Positions 25,801 through 35,372 of a stretch of 64,000 bases of DNA are shown here, one piece after another. The number at the start of each line of letters is the position of its first letter. The stretch's first letter is position 1. The notes beneath the pieces were generated by a model, which did no database searches, was not told the DNA's origin, and was given only the letters and a program-made list of their open reading frames with translations. The stretch is from a virus, in the IMG/VR virus record IMGVR_UViG_3300028822_000274, positions 39,714-103,713 of that record; one strand, written 5' to 3'. A program made the position numbers and the translations under genes.

Positions 25801-26769
25801 ATGAAGAGAGTTACATACAAAGATTATGCAGGTGTGTCTCTGAAGGGCGATGTCGAGTTGGGTCCTCATGGACCGAGGCATATTGATGGTGCTTCTTGGC
25901 TCACAGCTCAAGTTGAGAGCGGAGGAAAATTTGGGACAGTCATCAGTTACGACGGGACTGGTCTCACGGCAGGTATCCATCAGGCCATAGCTGTCTACCC
26001 CAGGGAACTCGAGTCTCCTGACGACGGTTACGCCAAGGATGACCAGGGCCCCTTGTGGAAGCTTCTGCATCGATGTTTTCAGGCATACCCAGAGACACAG
26101 CTCGTAAAAGACATGAAGGACTTTCTTGTTAAGTACGGGATTGTAGTCGTGAATGGTGTTGCGAGGGATGCTGACACGCACAAAATCTTGACTGGTTTGT
26201 ATCTCAGGCAGGTGCTGACAGGCTCTTCCGATGGCGTGATGCCGGACTCAGGTCCTGGCAGGAAAAGAGCGGAATATGCAGCAGGAATGTTTAGTGTGTT
26301 TTTCAGCTCGATGCTCACTCAGCATATCCAGATGGCATGGGGCGAGGAGCACCTGATTAAACGAGTTGAAAGAACCAAAATGAGGTTTTTAAAACATACC
26401 ACGAGAAAAGGCAGGACAATCCAGCAGCTCATTTATGACAACGTGAACAATGGGATTGAGGTGAGCCTAGCTCTGAGTAAAGACATTCCAGCTTCTTTTG
26501 ACCTCGCGATGAGCGTTTGGCTTTCATTTACTGTAAATGCACCATCCATAGCCTTGAGAAGAATGTGCAGAACTTTTCAGAGTTATGGTATTTCAGATGT
26601 TGATGTTTTCAGCTCTGAGCTTATTCGTTCGCTAGGTAAATCTCGGTGGGGACGATGGAGTGATGACTACAGATACGGCAGATACCAACGAACACGCAAT
26701 TATGCCATGAAAGTTTGGCCGAAAGAGTTGTTCGAAGGAAAACATGCTGTCATGCCTAAGGAGCTTTGA
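25801..26769 (+). CDS. Possible peptidoglycan hydrolase
   Basis: I choose the ATG at 25801. The 322-aa protein contains ESGGKFGTVISYDGTGLTAG followed by IHQAIAVYP near residues 38-66. I associate this 'E.GG..G....DGTG.T.G..Q' pattern with phage muralytic or glycosidase-like proteins. Later come DQGPLWKLLHRCFQAYP and an alpha-helical C-terminal half. No signal peptide is present. It overlaps a membrane protein with an HEHVH motif, so the pair could act on the cell wall. The enzyme call is tentative. Confidence 0.35.
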   Translation: MKRVTYKDYAGVSLKGDVELGPHGPRHIDGASWLTAQVESGGKFGTVISYDGTGLTAGIHQAIAVYPRELESPDDGYAKDDQGPLWKLLHRCFQAYPETQLVKDMKDFLVKYGIVVVNGVARDADTHKILTGLYLRQVLTGSSDGVMPDSGPGRKRAEYAAGMFSVFFSSMLTQHIQMAWGEEHLIKRVERTKMRFLKHTTRKGRTIQQLIYDNVNNGIEVSLALSKDIPASFDLAMSVWLSFTVNAPSIALRRMCRTFQSYGISDVDVFSSELIRSLGKSRWGRWSDDYRYGRYQRTRNYAMKVWPKELFEGKHAVMPKEL

Positions 26770-27449
26770 TGATGGACGATAAGAATGTATTTTCAGAGTC
26801 TGAACTTACTGGCGAAAAATTGGCGAAAGTAGGCTCTGATTTTGGTTTGTTGCGATTTCACAATGAGTCAGAGGAGTCTTATAGACAAAGGCTTCTTGAC
26901 CGGATTGGCTGCAAAAAGGAGACGAAACCAGTAATCAAAAAACCTTTCTTTTATTTCATTGTATGGATTGTAACCCTACCTATGGATATTTATGTTTTTG
27001 CTCTTGTAGCGACCATGAGATTGTTTTTTGGCAAACGTATTTTTTGGCAGAATGGTCTGTGGTGTGAACTGAAACCTTCCTGGTGGACGAAGAAGTATAA
27101 TGGAGCCGCGCTCGGTCACGGCGGTATTTTTTCTCCAGGCAAATCAGGTGGTAAAGGAATAGACACAACAACTGAAGTCCATGAGCACGTCCACGTAGAG
27201 CAGTTCGAAGTTTCCATGATGATTTCTTTTATTATTTCTATTTTTTGCTTTTTTTCACTTCGTCTAATTCATGGTTCTTTTGATTTTATTTTTTCTCTTA
27301 TTGTTTGGTGCTCTGGTTATATTTTGTTTTTGGTCTCTGGCTGGCTTGTCGCACTGCTTCGTGGAGAAAATGCGTATTATGGTAGTCAACACGAAGAATC
27401 AGCATATGCGATAGCTGAAAAATATGAGCGAATGAAAAGGGGTTTCTGA
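26769..27449 (+). CDS. Membrane metalloprotease-like protein (HEHVH)
   Basis: This roughly 226-aa protein has a soluble N-terminal part and two hydrophobic segments near residues 59-78 and 82-90. HEHVHVEQ at about 140-147 fits the HExxH zinc motif. Two further membrane segments follow near 153-205. A glutamate in GSQHEESAY near residue 213 could be the third ligand of a gluzincin-type site. Membrane M48/M56 peptidases have similar arrangements. The substrate is unknown. It overlaps the putative hydrolase by a TGATG. Confidence 0.45.
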   Translation: MMDDKNVFSESELTGEKLAKVGSDFGLLRFHNESEESYRQRLLDRIGCKKETKPVIKKPFFYFIVWIVTLPMDIYVFALVATMRLFFGKRIFWQNGLWCELKPSWWTKKYNGAALGHGGIFSPGKSGGKGIDTTTEVHEHVHVEQFEVSMMISFIISIFCFFSLRLIHGSFDFIFSLIVWCSGYILFLVSGWLVALLRGENAYYGSQHEESAYAIAEKYERMKRGF

Positions 27450-27658
27450 TGTATAAAGGTAAAGACATAGTTTGGCAAGATATGGGTAACTCTTTGCAGG
27501 CAACAGTAAACGACAGAGTTACGTTGCTTTTTTACGATTTAGGTGTTTTGTCTGTTTTAGTAGATGGAATAGAGAGAGCAAAACTAGACTGTGTGGAGGA
27601 TGTAAATAAAATTGCTTTTTTTGTGTCTGATATTGTGGACTTTCTTTCTGAGGAGTAA
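27449..27658 (+). CDS. Small hypothetical protein, 69 aa
   Basis: This 69-aa acidic protein (WQDMGNSLQATVNDRVTLLF, then FVSDIVDFLSEE) overlaps the preceding stop at its ATG. It alternates strands and a C-terminal helix. No family is recognised. Confidence 0.5.
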   Translation: MYKGKDIVWQDMGNSLQATVNDRVTLLFYDLGVLSVLVDGIERAKLDCVEDVNKIAFFVSDIVDFLSEE

Positions 27659-27661
27659 AAA

Positions 27662-28090
27662 ATGGTTCGAGGGGAGTTATCAAATAGACCTGCTGGTATA
27701 TGTGCTGTTGATTTCAGGGTATTGCTTACAATGAAGCATTCGTATGTTTGGTTTATGCGATACGTCCCCGAATTGCTTCTTCATAAAAGTTTTGAATCTA
27801 AAATGAAATCAGCTCTTAAATTTAAGCTGGGTGCGCGTTCTTGGTTAGAAAACAATTGGGAGAGACGAATAGTAGTTTTCTCTGTTGGTATGCCAGTAAT
27901 AGGCAGAGCAATAGATATGATCGTCGGTGATTACATCGCAGAAACATATCATTTTGATGATTTCAATGAAATGCGAGAGTGGCTACGCCTTAGTCCCCAG
28001 GTATACAAGGTTCTGACGACAGACACAAATCTACTACATTTAGACAGCGATTTGATACGGCTCTTCAGTACATGGCAGGAGAAGGCATAA
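27662..28090 (+). CDS. Hypothetical protein, 142 aa
   Basis: This 142-aa protein follows a GAGGAG ribosome site. It contains KFKLGARSWLENNWERRIVV and a C-terminal helical region (LRLSPQVYKVLTTDTNLLHL). It shares its last base with the ATG of the DnaB-like helicase, so translation is probably coupled. It may serve the helicase, but no motif shows this. Confidence 0.5.
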   Translation: MVRGELSNRPAGICAVDFRVLLTMKHSYVWFMRYVPELLLHKSFESKMKSALKFKLGARSWLENNWERRIVVFSVGMPVIGRAIDMIVGDYIAETYHFDDFNEMREWLRLSPQVYKVLTTDTNLLHLDSDLIRLFSTWQEKA

Positions 28091-29355
28091 TGGATTTTGA
28101 GGCCGCATTGATTTCTAAAGTCTTTTATGAAGCCGACATAACAAAAGTTTTTGACGAGAGAGTTAAGCCAGAGCTTTTTGTTTCCTACAGGAACGTGTGG
28201 GATTTCATGCTGGAAACGTATTCACGTCATGGTGGCCTGCCTCCCAAGGAGGTTATAGAGCAGAAATACCCTCATTTCGAATTTGTTGACGCCAGAGATG
28301 TTCCTTTTTCTTTTTTATCCGAGGAGATGAAGAAAAGGCATGTTCACAATATCTTGACAGAAGCGATGAAGGAGCAGGCCGAAAAGCTTAAAGGGAAGGA
28401 ACCATTTTCTGCGCTTGAGACGATGCGTGATGCTTTAATGAAGGCTGATCTTGAGGCAAGGCCAAGTTTCGACTTGAACTTCGTTGAGGACGTCAAGGAA
28501 CGCCTTGAACGGTATGATGAGGCGTCCAGATCGTATGGTGTTACTGGCATACCAACACCGTGGGGTTGTCTCGATGAGGTTACTCAGGGTTTTCATCCTG
28601 AGGACCTGATAATGATTGCTGGCCGAGGTGGTGTTGGTAAATCGTGGGCTGAATTTATGTTTGCTGTCCACAACTGGTCGAATGGATTCATTCCACTCAT
28701 TTTCTCCAGAGAGATGGCTGTCTGGCAGGTAGCTCGACGTCTAGATGCTCTCCACGCAAAACTTCCATACCGCAATTTCAAGAGCGGGATGTTGTCGAGC
28801 GCAGAATTAGACAGATGGGAAAACGCCATCGAAGAGATGAAGGGTGGGAATCCGTTCTGGATCACGGGCGATGATGGAGACGGGCATCTTGGTGTGACTG
28901 CCATAACGGCAAAGATCCACAGGTATCGTCCTCACGTAGTTTATATCGATGGTGCGTATCTCATTCAGGATGACCGTGGCGGTAAACAGCAATGGGAAAG
29001 GTTCTCGAACGTTTGCCAAGACTTAAAAAGACTGGCTCAACGCGAACGAATCCCGATAGTTGTTACACACCAATTCAACACTGCCGGTAAAGGGATGGAT
29101 GGATCAGAGGACACGCTGAAATATGGTGACGTTCAGATGTGGTTTGATCTGATCATCGGTTGTTACCAGAGCGAAGAACTAAAAGGTAACAAGGAGATGC
29201 TCTTCAAGATTGTCAAACATCGCGAGGGCGAAAAGCTACAATGGGTTTCTGAATGGGATCTCGATAAGATGAAGTTCGAACTTAAAAAGACAGAAGATGA
29301 TGAGGATGTTCCTGATCCTGTACCTTATGACGATGAAGCTCCGATAAAATACTGA
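28090..29355 (+). CDS. DnaB-like replicative helicase
   Basis: The start at 28090 overlaps the upstream TAA as TAATG and has AGGAG nine bases away. The 421-aa protein has a helical N-terminal domain and then the RecA-like motor. In the motor, GIPTPWGCLDEVTQGF precedes Walker A GRGGVGKS, IFSREM follows, HVVYIDGAYLIQDD is the Walker B region, and VVTHQFN is a motif H4-like segment. It unwinds DNA at the fork, loaded by the DnaC-like protein. It is shorter than bacterial DnaB (about 470 aa), as in many phage helicases. Confidence 0.88.
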   Translation: MDFEAALISKVFYEADITKVFDERVKPELFVSYRNVWDFMLETYSRHGGLPPKEVIEQKYPHFEFVDARDVPFSFLSEEMKKRHVHNILTEAMKEQAEKLKGKEPFSALETMRDALMKADLEARPSFDLNFVEDVKERLERYDEASRSYGVTGIPTPWGCLDEVTQGFHPEDLIMIAGRGGVGKSWAEFMFAVHNWSNGFIPLIFSREMAVWQVARRLDALHAKLPYRNFKSGMLSSAELDRWENAIEEMKGGNPFWITGDDGDGHLGVTAITAKIHRYRPHVVYIDGAYLIQDDRGGKQQWERFSNVCQDLKRLAQRERIPIVVTHQFNTAGKGMDGSEDTLKYGDVQMWFDLIIGCYQSEELKGNKEMLFKIVKHREGEKLQWVSEWDLDKMKFELKKTEDDEDVPDPVPYDDEAPIKY

Positions 29356-29405
29356 TTAGCTACTTTCATTATTCAAGTGTACGACAAAACCGGAGGGATG
29401 GTGCT

Positions 29406-29693
29406 ATGGGTTCGAGAACAGATATAGCGATGCAATGGTTGGCCTATGTGTGTAATGATTTGATGGGTCGACGGACGGAGCTTGGGGATCGGGGTACGCT
29501 GAACATTCTCCTTGTTGCCCAGGCCGTTGCTCAGCTTTGGGGCGATGGGGTGCCAATAACCACGGATGGAATTGCTAGTCGGTTGTCGTGGAGTGGTTGG
29601 GCTTCGTGCATTACCATCGATGAATATGTTGAAGACTTGCGCAGGGATGTGGGAGGTATCCTGTTTGAGGATACAGCAACGAGATATGAATAA
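29406..29693 (+). CDS. Hypothetical protein, 95 aa
   Basis: This 95-aa protein lies between helicase and primase. The segment RGTLNILLVAQAVAQLWGDG followed by VPITTDGIASRLSWSGW looks like a small helix-turn-helix. A GGAGGG site lies about 10 bases upstream. It overlaps the primase start by 8 bases. No family is recognised. Confidence 0.45.
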   Translation: MGSRTDIAMQWLAYVCNDLMGRRTELGDRGTLNILLVAQAVAQLWGDGVPITTDGIASRLSWSGWASCITIDEYVEDLRRDVGGILFEDTATRYE

Positions 29694-30687
29694 AAAAGAG
29701 ATACTGATGGTTCTCGATGCCATTGGAGCAGAGAACATTCAAGAAGGATCGAGAAATATTCAGTGTTCTTGTTTTTTGGCACCGTGGAGAAAAGGCCACA
29801 GATCTGGGACTGATTCTCGTCCTTCAATGGGGATACTGATCAATGATCATGGTGAGTCGAAGATCCATTGTTTTGCCTGTGAGTATGGGGGAACTCTAAA
29901 AGACGCAGTCGCAGAGCTGAACAAAAGGTCTGACGATGATTTTTCTGATATTGTCAGCCTGGTAGATGACTACGACAATATCGATCCTATTCTCCTCGTA
30001 TCCACTATTCCAGACTACGATTATTACGAACCTAAAAAACAGGAGATCACATTCGGAGAAGAAGTACTCGATGACATCAGGGGCAAGGCTCACAAATATC
30101 TTATTGACCGTGGATTTGAGCTAGAGACTCTAAAAGAATGGGAATCATGTTTTGATAAAAAATATATGCGTGCTGTTTTCCCTGTACGAAATAAGTATAG
30201 TAAGATTGTTGGTACAGTAGGAAGGACAGTAAACAACCATCAGGTAAAGTATTTCAATTACCTTGGCTTCGACAAATCGAAGTATCTTTTTGGCGAAAAT
30301 AAAATAAAAAATGGTACTTCCCTTGTTGTCGTAGAAGGACTCCTCGATACAGTGAAACTTTGGCAAGGACTTAATGAGGAGGGGTTGATAGACAAATACT
30401 CTGTTGTTGGCTTGCTTGGATCGGAGCCATCAATTGTTCAATGTAATAAGATAAGAGGGTTTGCAAACGAAGTCATACTATTTTTTGACAACGACAAGGC
30501 TGGTGATTTAGGGCAGAAAAAACTTGCTAGACATATACAGAAGCAGGTGCTATTAAGATCCGTAGATTATGTAGAAGGCATAGGAGGCGACCCTGATGAA
30601 GTAGTGAATTCTGGCTACCCTTTAGAAAAGTTGATTGAAGACTCAAAACTGATTGTTGCAAAACGCGACAACGATGATTGGAGGTAA
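29686..30687 (+). CDS. DnaG-like primase
   Basis: I take the ATG at 29686; the frame runs back to 29566 inside the previous gene. The 333-aa protein has an N-terminal zinc-binding region (CSCFLAPW, then HCFACEYGG, about residues 24-70). A TOPRIM core follows with VVVEGLLDTVKLWQ (catalytic Glu in VEG) and ILFFDNDKAG (the DxD-like metal site). It lays RNA primers for the polymerase and lacks a helicase domain, which is encoded separately just upstream. Confidence 0.85.
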   Translation: MNKKEILMVLDAIGAENIQEGSRNIQCSCFLAPWRKGHRSGTDSRPSMGILINDHGESKIHCFACEYGGTLKDAVAELNKRSDDDFSDIVSLVDDYDNIDPILLVSTIPDYDYYEPKKQEITFGEEVLDDIRGKAHKYLIDRGFELETLKEWESCFDKKYMRAVFPVRNKYSKIVGTVGRTVNNHQVKYFNYLGFDKSKYLFGENKIKNGTSLVVVEGLLDTVKLWQGLNEEGLIDKYSVVGLLGSEPSIVQCNKIRGFANEVILFFDNDKAGDLGQKKLARHIQKQVLLRSVDYVEGIGGDPDEVVNSGYPLEKLIEDSKLIVAKRDNDDWR

Positions 30688-30689
30688 AA

Positions 30690-31277
30690 ATGAGAGTGTT
30701 TATCTGTTTGTTGGTCTTCATGGCGTTTAACCTGACTGCGTTTGCAGAACTTTCAAATGAGACAGACACGAAAACCAAAGTTAGTGAAAAAACGAAAGCA
30801 CAAATGGTGAGTCAGATTGACAGGACCATTCATCATCTCATGAGGAAGGCTCCCGCAAGAAAAATAGTCAGAGATGACGAGTATCGCCGTGAGGTTGCGG
30901 TTGACATCGTCGATGTCGCATTAAAATACGGGATACCAATTCATCTGTTCAATGTAGTTATTTTTCAGGAATCTTCGTTCAGAATGGATGCCCTTGGTGC
31001 CAAAGAAGAAAAAGGTCTTGGCCAGGTTATGAATCCCAATAAATATGGGTGTGACATGTCTACTCGTTTCGGACAACTGGAATGTTCTGCTGCATATTTG
31101 CAGCGTGGGCATAGAAAATGCGGCAACTGGACTGGTGCTCTCTCTCATTATCAGTCTAGCACTGGTGCGTGCGTACCGGAAGAAGGGACTCGCCACGACC
31201 GCATGGTTTCGTTCAGGATGTTTCGGTGGATCAAACTCAGAAGAAAATATCCTTTTCCAGTTGACAAAAACATTTAG
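30690..31277 (+). CDS. Secreted lytic transglycosylase (SLT-like endolysin)
   Basis: The start at 30690 is preceded by TTGGAGGT. The 195-aa protein has a signal peptide (MRVFICLLVFMAFNLTAFA) and an SLT/goose-lysozyme-like fold. Glu94 in IFQESSF is the probable catalytic acid, KGLGQVM is the conserved 'GL.Q' strand, and NWTGALSHYQSSTG is the 'A...YN.G' region. It would cleave the glycan strands of peptidoglycan in the periplasm, in lysis or entry. It sits inside the replication block, away from the holin/spanin-like genes. Confidence 0.8.
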   Translation: MRVFICLLVFMAFNLTAFAELSNETDTKTKVSEKTKAQMVSQIDRTIHHLMRKAPARKIVRDDEYRREVAVDIVDVALKYGIPIHLFNVVIFQESSFRMDALGAKEEKGLGQVMNPNKYGCDMSTRFGQLECSAAYLQRGHRKCGNWTGALSHYQSSTGACVPEEGTRHDRMVSFRMFRWIKLRRKYPFPVDKNI

Positions 31278-31374
31278 TCTGTTACTCTTTATTTCTCTGG
31301 CAGCCAAAAAATAAAAACTTGGCGGTGATCAACTCACAACAAGACGTTAATTGACGTCAACAAAGGAGACAACT

Positions 31375-32037
31375 ATGTCTAAAAAATCCTGGTTTAACAC
31401 TGGCAAAAGCGCGGATGAAGCTCTCGACACTGAGCTTGAGAATCAAGAACAGCGCAGGAAAGCTGCGACTGGTGACAGGATCTACAGATTCTGGATGCCA
31501 CCAGGTGGAGAGCAGCACGTGACTTTTGTGGACGGCGAGATGCACCCTGATGGCTATCCTCTCCCGTTCGTGTTCTACGAGCACCAGTTGAAGATGAACG
31601 GTTCGTGGAAGAATTGGTTCACATGCCCAGGTGATGATTGCCCTCTGTGTGACGCCGGAAATCGTCCGTCGTTGGTCGCAGCGTATACCGTGATCGATCA
31701 TAACGAATGGACAGACAAGAGGGGTAACGTCCACAAAGACGAACTGAAGCTCTTCATGGCCAAGCCATCTGTCAACAAGATTCTGAGAAAAATGGCCAAG
31801 AAAAAGGGCGGCCTCAGAGGAGGTAAGGTAGAAGTCATACGTGGTACCAGCGAGGATCCGAGCACTGGGAAGCAATTCGATTTCGAGGAAAAGGTTGATT
31901 TGCCCGATACGATTCAACCTGCCGATTACATGGAGCTGTTCCAGCCGAAATCGAAATCAGAACTCGCTGCCGTCCACGGTGGAGGTGAGACTGATGATAG
32001 CTATGTCGGGGCAGATGACGAGACCGTGAAATTCTGA
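31375..32037 (+). CDS. gp32-like single-stranded DNA-binding protein
   Basis: The start at 31375 has AAAGGAG at the right spacing. The 220-aa protein has GDRIYRFWMPPGGEQHVTFV near the N-terminus and a zinc knuckle, WFTCPGDDCPLCDAGN (about residues 81-96). An OB-like region follows, with an acidic C-terminal tail (GGETDDSYVGADDETVKF). This matches phage SSBs of the T4 gp32 type, whose acidic tail recruits replication partners. The next gene is the DNA polymerase. The leader contains the palindrome TTGACGTCAA near 31351-31360. Confidence 0.75.
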   Translation: MSKKSWFNTGKSADEALDTELENQEQRRKAATGDRIYRFWMPPGGEQHVTFVDGEMHPDGYPLPFVFYEHQLKMNGSWKNWFTCPGDDCPLCDAGNRPSLVAAYTVIDHNEWTDKRGNVHKDELKLFMAKPSVNKILRKMAKKKGGLRGGKVEVIRGTSEDPSTGKQFDFEEKVDLPDTIQPADYMELFQPKSKSELAAVHGGGETDDSYVGADDETVKF

Positions 32038-32050
32038 TCCAAGAGGTACC

Positions 32051-34009
32051 ATGCAGCTTCTAACTGTCACATCACATGATTTTCGTGCCCTGCGAGAAAA
32101 GTTCTTGAGTGTTAAACGTTACGGTTTGGACTTTGAAGCGTTCACCGAAAGCGATTACAAAGAAGGCGCTCTTGAACATGACTTGTTGGAAGTTCTTGGT
32201 ATCGGCTTTGCGTTTGAAGACGGAGACAAGACCTATATCCCATTGCGTCATTCATATGGAGATAATGCTTCTATTGATGACGCAATGGGACTTTTGTCAG
32301 GTGTCCTCAATGATCCTGATTTAGAGATGTGGGCGCACAATCTAAAATACGAATACATGGTCTGTAGGACACTCGGAATAACTCCAAAAAATAAACTCCG
32401 CTGCTCGATGATAGCTCAATGGCTACTAGGGAAAAAGCTACCAGCTGGTGGAGGATTAAAACTCAAGGCCGCTGCAAAAGAATTTTTAGGTCACACGATG
32501 ACAACCTGGGAACAGGTAGTCCCGAAACGAACAAAAGCCGAGCATGTACTACCTCATATCATGGGTGCATATTGTGCTGATGACGCTTTACAGTGTTTGC
32601 GTCTTGGAATGAAGTTCGTCCCAGAATTAGAAAAGCTCAAATTGATGGATGTGTTTACAAGGCTTGAGATGCAGTTTCTTCCTGTACTTGTTCACATGAA
32701 GGAAAACGGTTTTGAGCTTGACATGTCTCGTCTCATCCAGCTACATAAGGAATTCTCTGTGGAAATGAAGGGGTATGCCGACGAGTTCGAAAGACTTACA
32801 GGGGTTGGCATATCGAAAAATAAGCAAATAGCAGAGATGATGTACGAGACAAAGAAATGGTGGCCTTGTAAGGGATTCAAAAAAGGTAAAAGTGGTAATT
32901 ATTCCATAGATAAAAACCACCTTGAGGCCTTAGAGAAAAATCTGACAGATGGCGCTCCGCTGAAAGCATTGAAGCTAAAAAAGAACTACCAAAAAATTGC
33001 GACAAACAACTCCACGTTTACGGTTTCGCTTGTAGATAAAGCAGCTATACATCCCGACAAACGTCTTCGAGGCGATTTCCAACAAACCGGCACTGAGACA
33101 GGAAGGCTGTCATCAAGCAAACCGAATCTTCAGAATATTCCTTCCAGGACAGAGGCTGGTCGAAAGATTCGCGAGGCCTTCATAGCGGCACCTGGATGGT
33201 ATCTGTGTGACGCTGACTATTCACAGGCTGAACTTGTTTTGATGGCTCACTTATCCAGGGATCCAATGCTTCTCAAGGCGTATTTAAAAAATATCGATCT
33301 GCATCAACAAACTGCAGATTTTGCAACAATAGAGTGTGGTTTTGAAGTTGAACGTGACATCGGAAAAGTACTAAATCTTGGATTGATTTATGAGATGCAG
33401 CCTGTGACTCTGATGAACAATCTGAAGTGCACTATAGAAGTTGCTGAGCAGCTCTACAAGGCATTCCACAGGATTTATCCATACGTAGGCAAGTACCACG
33501 ATAGGATGCATGCATACGCCAGGAAGCACGGGTTTGTCAGGACTCTTACTGGACGCATCAGATTGATACCTGACATCAACTCCAAAAACTTCGGCAAAAG
33601 GGCTTTTGCTGAACGCGCTGCAGTCAACACACCAGACCAAGGTTCTGCTGCAGACATCGTTAAAATAGCGATGCGCAATCTCTATCAGGATTGGTTTAAT
33701 CGAGGTGTTTTGTTTGACTACTACACCGGGGAAGGCAAAGCCAAACTCCTTTCTTCTGTTCATGACGAAGTCATCTGTGAGCTTAGAGAAGACTTTGTCG
33801 AGGAAGGAATGAGGGACATGAAACGGCACATGGAAACGTGTGTTGAGCTTCGTGCTCCAATGTTGGCACAGCCAGGGGTTGGTAAAAACTGGACTGAGGC
33901 TAAAAACGACGGTAAGCGCCGCGAAAAACTTGTGGCGAAAGCAATGGCGTCTGACGACGAAGGTGTAAGGAAGTCACTTCTGGAAGAGTCAATGAGGTTC
34001 GTGGCATGA
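32051..34009 (+). CDS. polA: Family A DNA polymerase with proofreading domain
   Basis: In this 652-aa enzyme, residues about 20-180 are the 3'-5' exonuclease: D27/E29 in LDFEAF, HNLKYE at 96-101 and YCADD at 174-178. The polymerase follows: motif A DADYSQAE (387-394), motif B from Arg435 through Lys439 to NLGLIY (442-447) and motif C HDE (571-573). There is no 5' nuclease domain. In motif B the residue matching E. coli Phe762 is Leu443, a change discussed in virus ecology as altering fidelity and rate. In the second exonuclease motif Glu101 stands where Asp is usual. It is the replicative polymerase. Confidence 0.93.
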   Translation: MQLLTVTSHDFRALREKFLSVKRYGLDFEAFTESDYKEGALEHDLLEVLGIGFAFEDGDKTYIPLRHSYGDNASIDDAMGLLSGVLNDPDLEMWAHNLKYEYMVCRTLGITPKNKLRCSMIAQWLLGKKLPAGGGLKLKAAAKEFLGHTMTTWEQVVPKRTKAEHVLPHIMGAYCADDALQCLRLGMKFVPELEKLKLMDVFTRLEMQFLPVLVHMKENGFELDMSRLIQLHKEFSVEMKGYADEFERLTGVGISKNKQIAEMMYETKKWWPCKGFKKGKSGNYSIDKNHLEALEKNLTDGAPLKALKLKKNYQKIATNNSTFTVSLVDKAAIHPDKRLRGDFQQTGTETGRLSSSKPNLQNIPSRTEAGRKIREAFIAAPGWYLCDADYSQAELVLMAHLSRDPMLLKAYLKNIDLHQQTADFATIECGFEVERDIGKVLNLGLIYEMQPVTLMNNLKCTIEVAEQLYKAFHRIYPYVGKYHDRMHAYARKHGFVRTLTGRIRLIPDINSKNFGKRAFAERAAVNTPDQGSAADIVKIAMRNLYQDWFNRGVLFDYYTGEGKAKLLSSVHDEVICELREDFVEEGMRDMKRHMETCVELRAPMLAQPGVGKNWTEAKNDGKRREKLVAKAMASDDEGVRKSLLEESMRFVA

Positions 34010-35370
34010 GTGGAATTATTTTAGAAGGTGACGTTCGAATTCCTTACTCAGCTATTGTCGACACTGGAAACCTTGAAATGCTCAAGCAGAAGTACACAGT
34101 ATCTTCTTTTTTCAAGGGTGACTTCGAGATGTTCTCTGATGATCCTGAGTCAAATTACATCAGTTTTCCTCGGAGTGTGTTGTCTGACATAGGAGCTTCT
34201 CCTGTCGATAACAGGTCTGAAGGAAGAGCATTAAACAAGCTTTGTTTGTTTGAGCCAAGGGATGGTCAGCTTGATGTTGTAGATAGGGCAGTCAGATCCA
34301 TAGAGGATAATGATAGCGCCATGATTGTTGCTGGATGCGGCACGGGAAAAACGATCATGGGCACGGTTGTCGCAATGAGGACGAACAGGTCTACTTGCAT
34401 CTTGGTCCACAAGGAATTCCTTGCTGCGCAATGGGAGGAAGCCATCCATATGTTGTGCCCAGATGCAACGATAGGACGTATCCAGAGCGACAGATGTGAT
34501 TCTGGCGACGACTTTGATTTTGTGATTGCTGTCACTCAGAGCGTGACGAATCCTAGACGAGAATACCCTGAATCTGTCTACCGTTCTTTCGGTCTCATCG
34601 TAGCAGACGAAGTCCACAGGTATGGAGCCGATGTCTGGCATCAGGCCATCTCTAGGTTTCCTGCAAAACGACGTCTTGCTCTTACTGCAACTCCTCATAG
34701 GATGGATGGTCTTTGGCCAGTTATTGAAGCAAATTTTGGTCCGCACCAAATAGAGCTGAAGGCAAAAACACTGGTGCCGACAATTCAGGTTGTCACTACA
34801 AACTATTCATTCCAGCTCATGAAGCAGAAATGGCTCGATGACATTCACGTCAGGGCAAAAGTTGTGAGCAAGCTTTGCGAGAGTGAAGGAAGGAACGAAA
34901 TTGTAACCCGGGTAGCAAAAAAGGCGTTCGACGCCAACAAAAAGATTCTTGTCATTTCTGAGAGAAGGGCTCAGCTAGACTGGATAAAAGAGCGACTTGG
35001 TGCCTATTTCATTGATGACGTCGGGATGTATGTTGGCGGAAAGAAGATGGGATCACTCGACGAAGCCGCAGAAAAACAGATCGTTCTGACTACTTATCAA
35101 ATGGCAAAAGAAGGCCTGAACATACCGGCACTCGAAGTCTTGATAATGGCTTCCCCTCAAACACAGATCCAACAAACAGTTGGTCGTGTCCTGAGGGAAC
35201 ACAAAAACAAAGGTAAGCCCGTTGTGATCGACTTTGTCGATCCTGCGGTTGAGGTTTTGCAGAAGGGCGTCGACGGGAAAATTGTTTCTTCGCAGCCTTT
35301 GCAGAAGATGTACTTCGCTAGGCAACGTCAGTACAAAAAGCTCGGCTACGATATAGCAAAGAGAGGTTGA
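34006..35370 (+). CDS. UvsW-like superfamily 2 DNA helicase
   Basis: This 454-aa protein shows all major SF2 motifs: Walker A AGCGTGKT, motif Ia ILVHKEFLAAQW, DEVH in IVADEVHRYG, motif III LTATPHR, and motif VI-like QTVGRVLREH near the C-terminus. T4 UvsW acts in branch migration and R-loop unwinding to control origin use and recombination. It overlaps the polymerase stop by four bases and lies a short distance upstream of UvsX/RecA, which fits recombination-dependent replication. Confidence 0.85.
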   Translation: MSGIILEGDVRIPYSAIVDTGNLEMLKQKYTVSSFFKGDFEMFSDDPESNYISFPRSVLSDIGASPVDNRSEGRALNKLCLFEPRDGQLDVVDRAVRSIEDNDSAMIVAGCGTGKTIMGTVVAMRTNRSTCILVHKEFLAAQWEEAIHMLCPDATIGRIQSDRCDSGDDFDFVIAVTQSVTNPRREYPESVYRSFGLIVADEVHRYGADVWHQAISRFPAKRRLALTATPHRMDGLWPVIEANFGPHQIELKAKTLVPTIQVVTTNYSFQLMKQKWLDDIHVRAKVVSKLCESEGRNEIVTRVAKKAFDANKKILVISERRAQLDWIKERLGAYFIDDVGMYVGGKKMGSLDEAAEKQIVLTTYQMAKEGLNIPALEVLIMASPQTQIQQTVGRVLREHKNKGKPVVIDFVDPAVEVLQKGVDGKIVSSQPLQKMYFARQRQYKKLGYDIAKRG

Positions 35371-35372
35371 TC

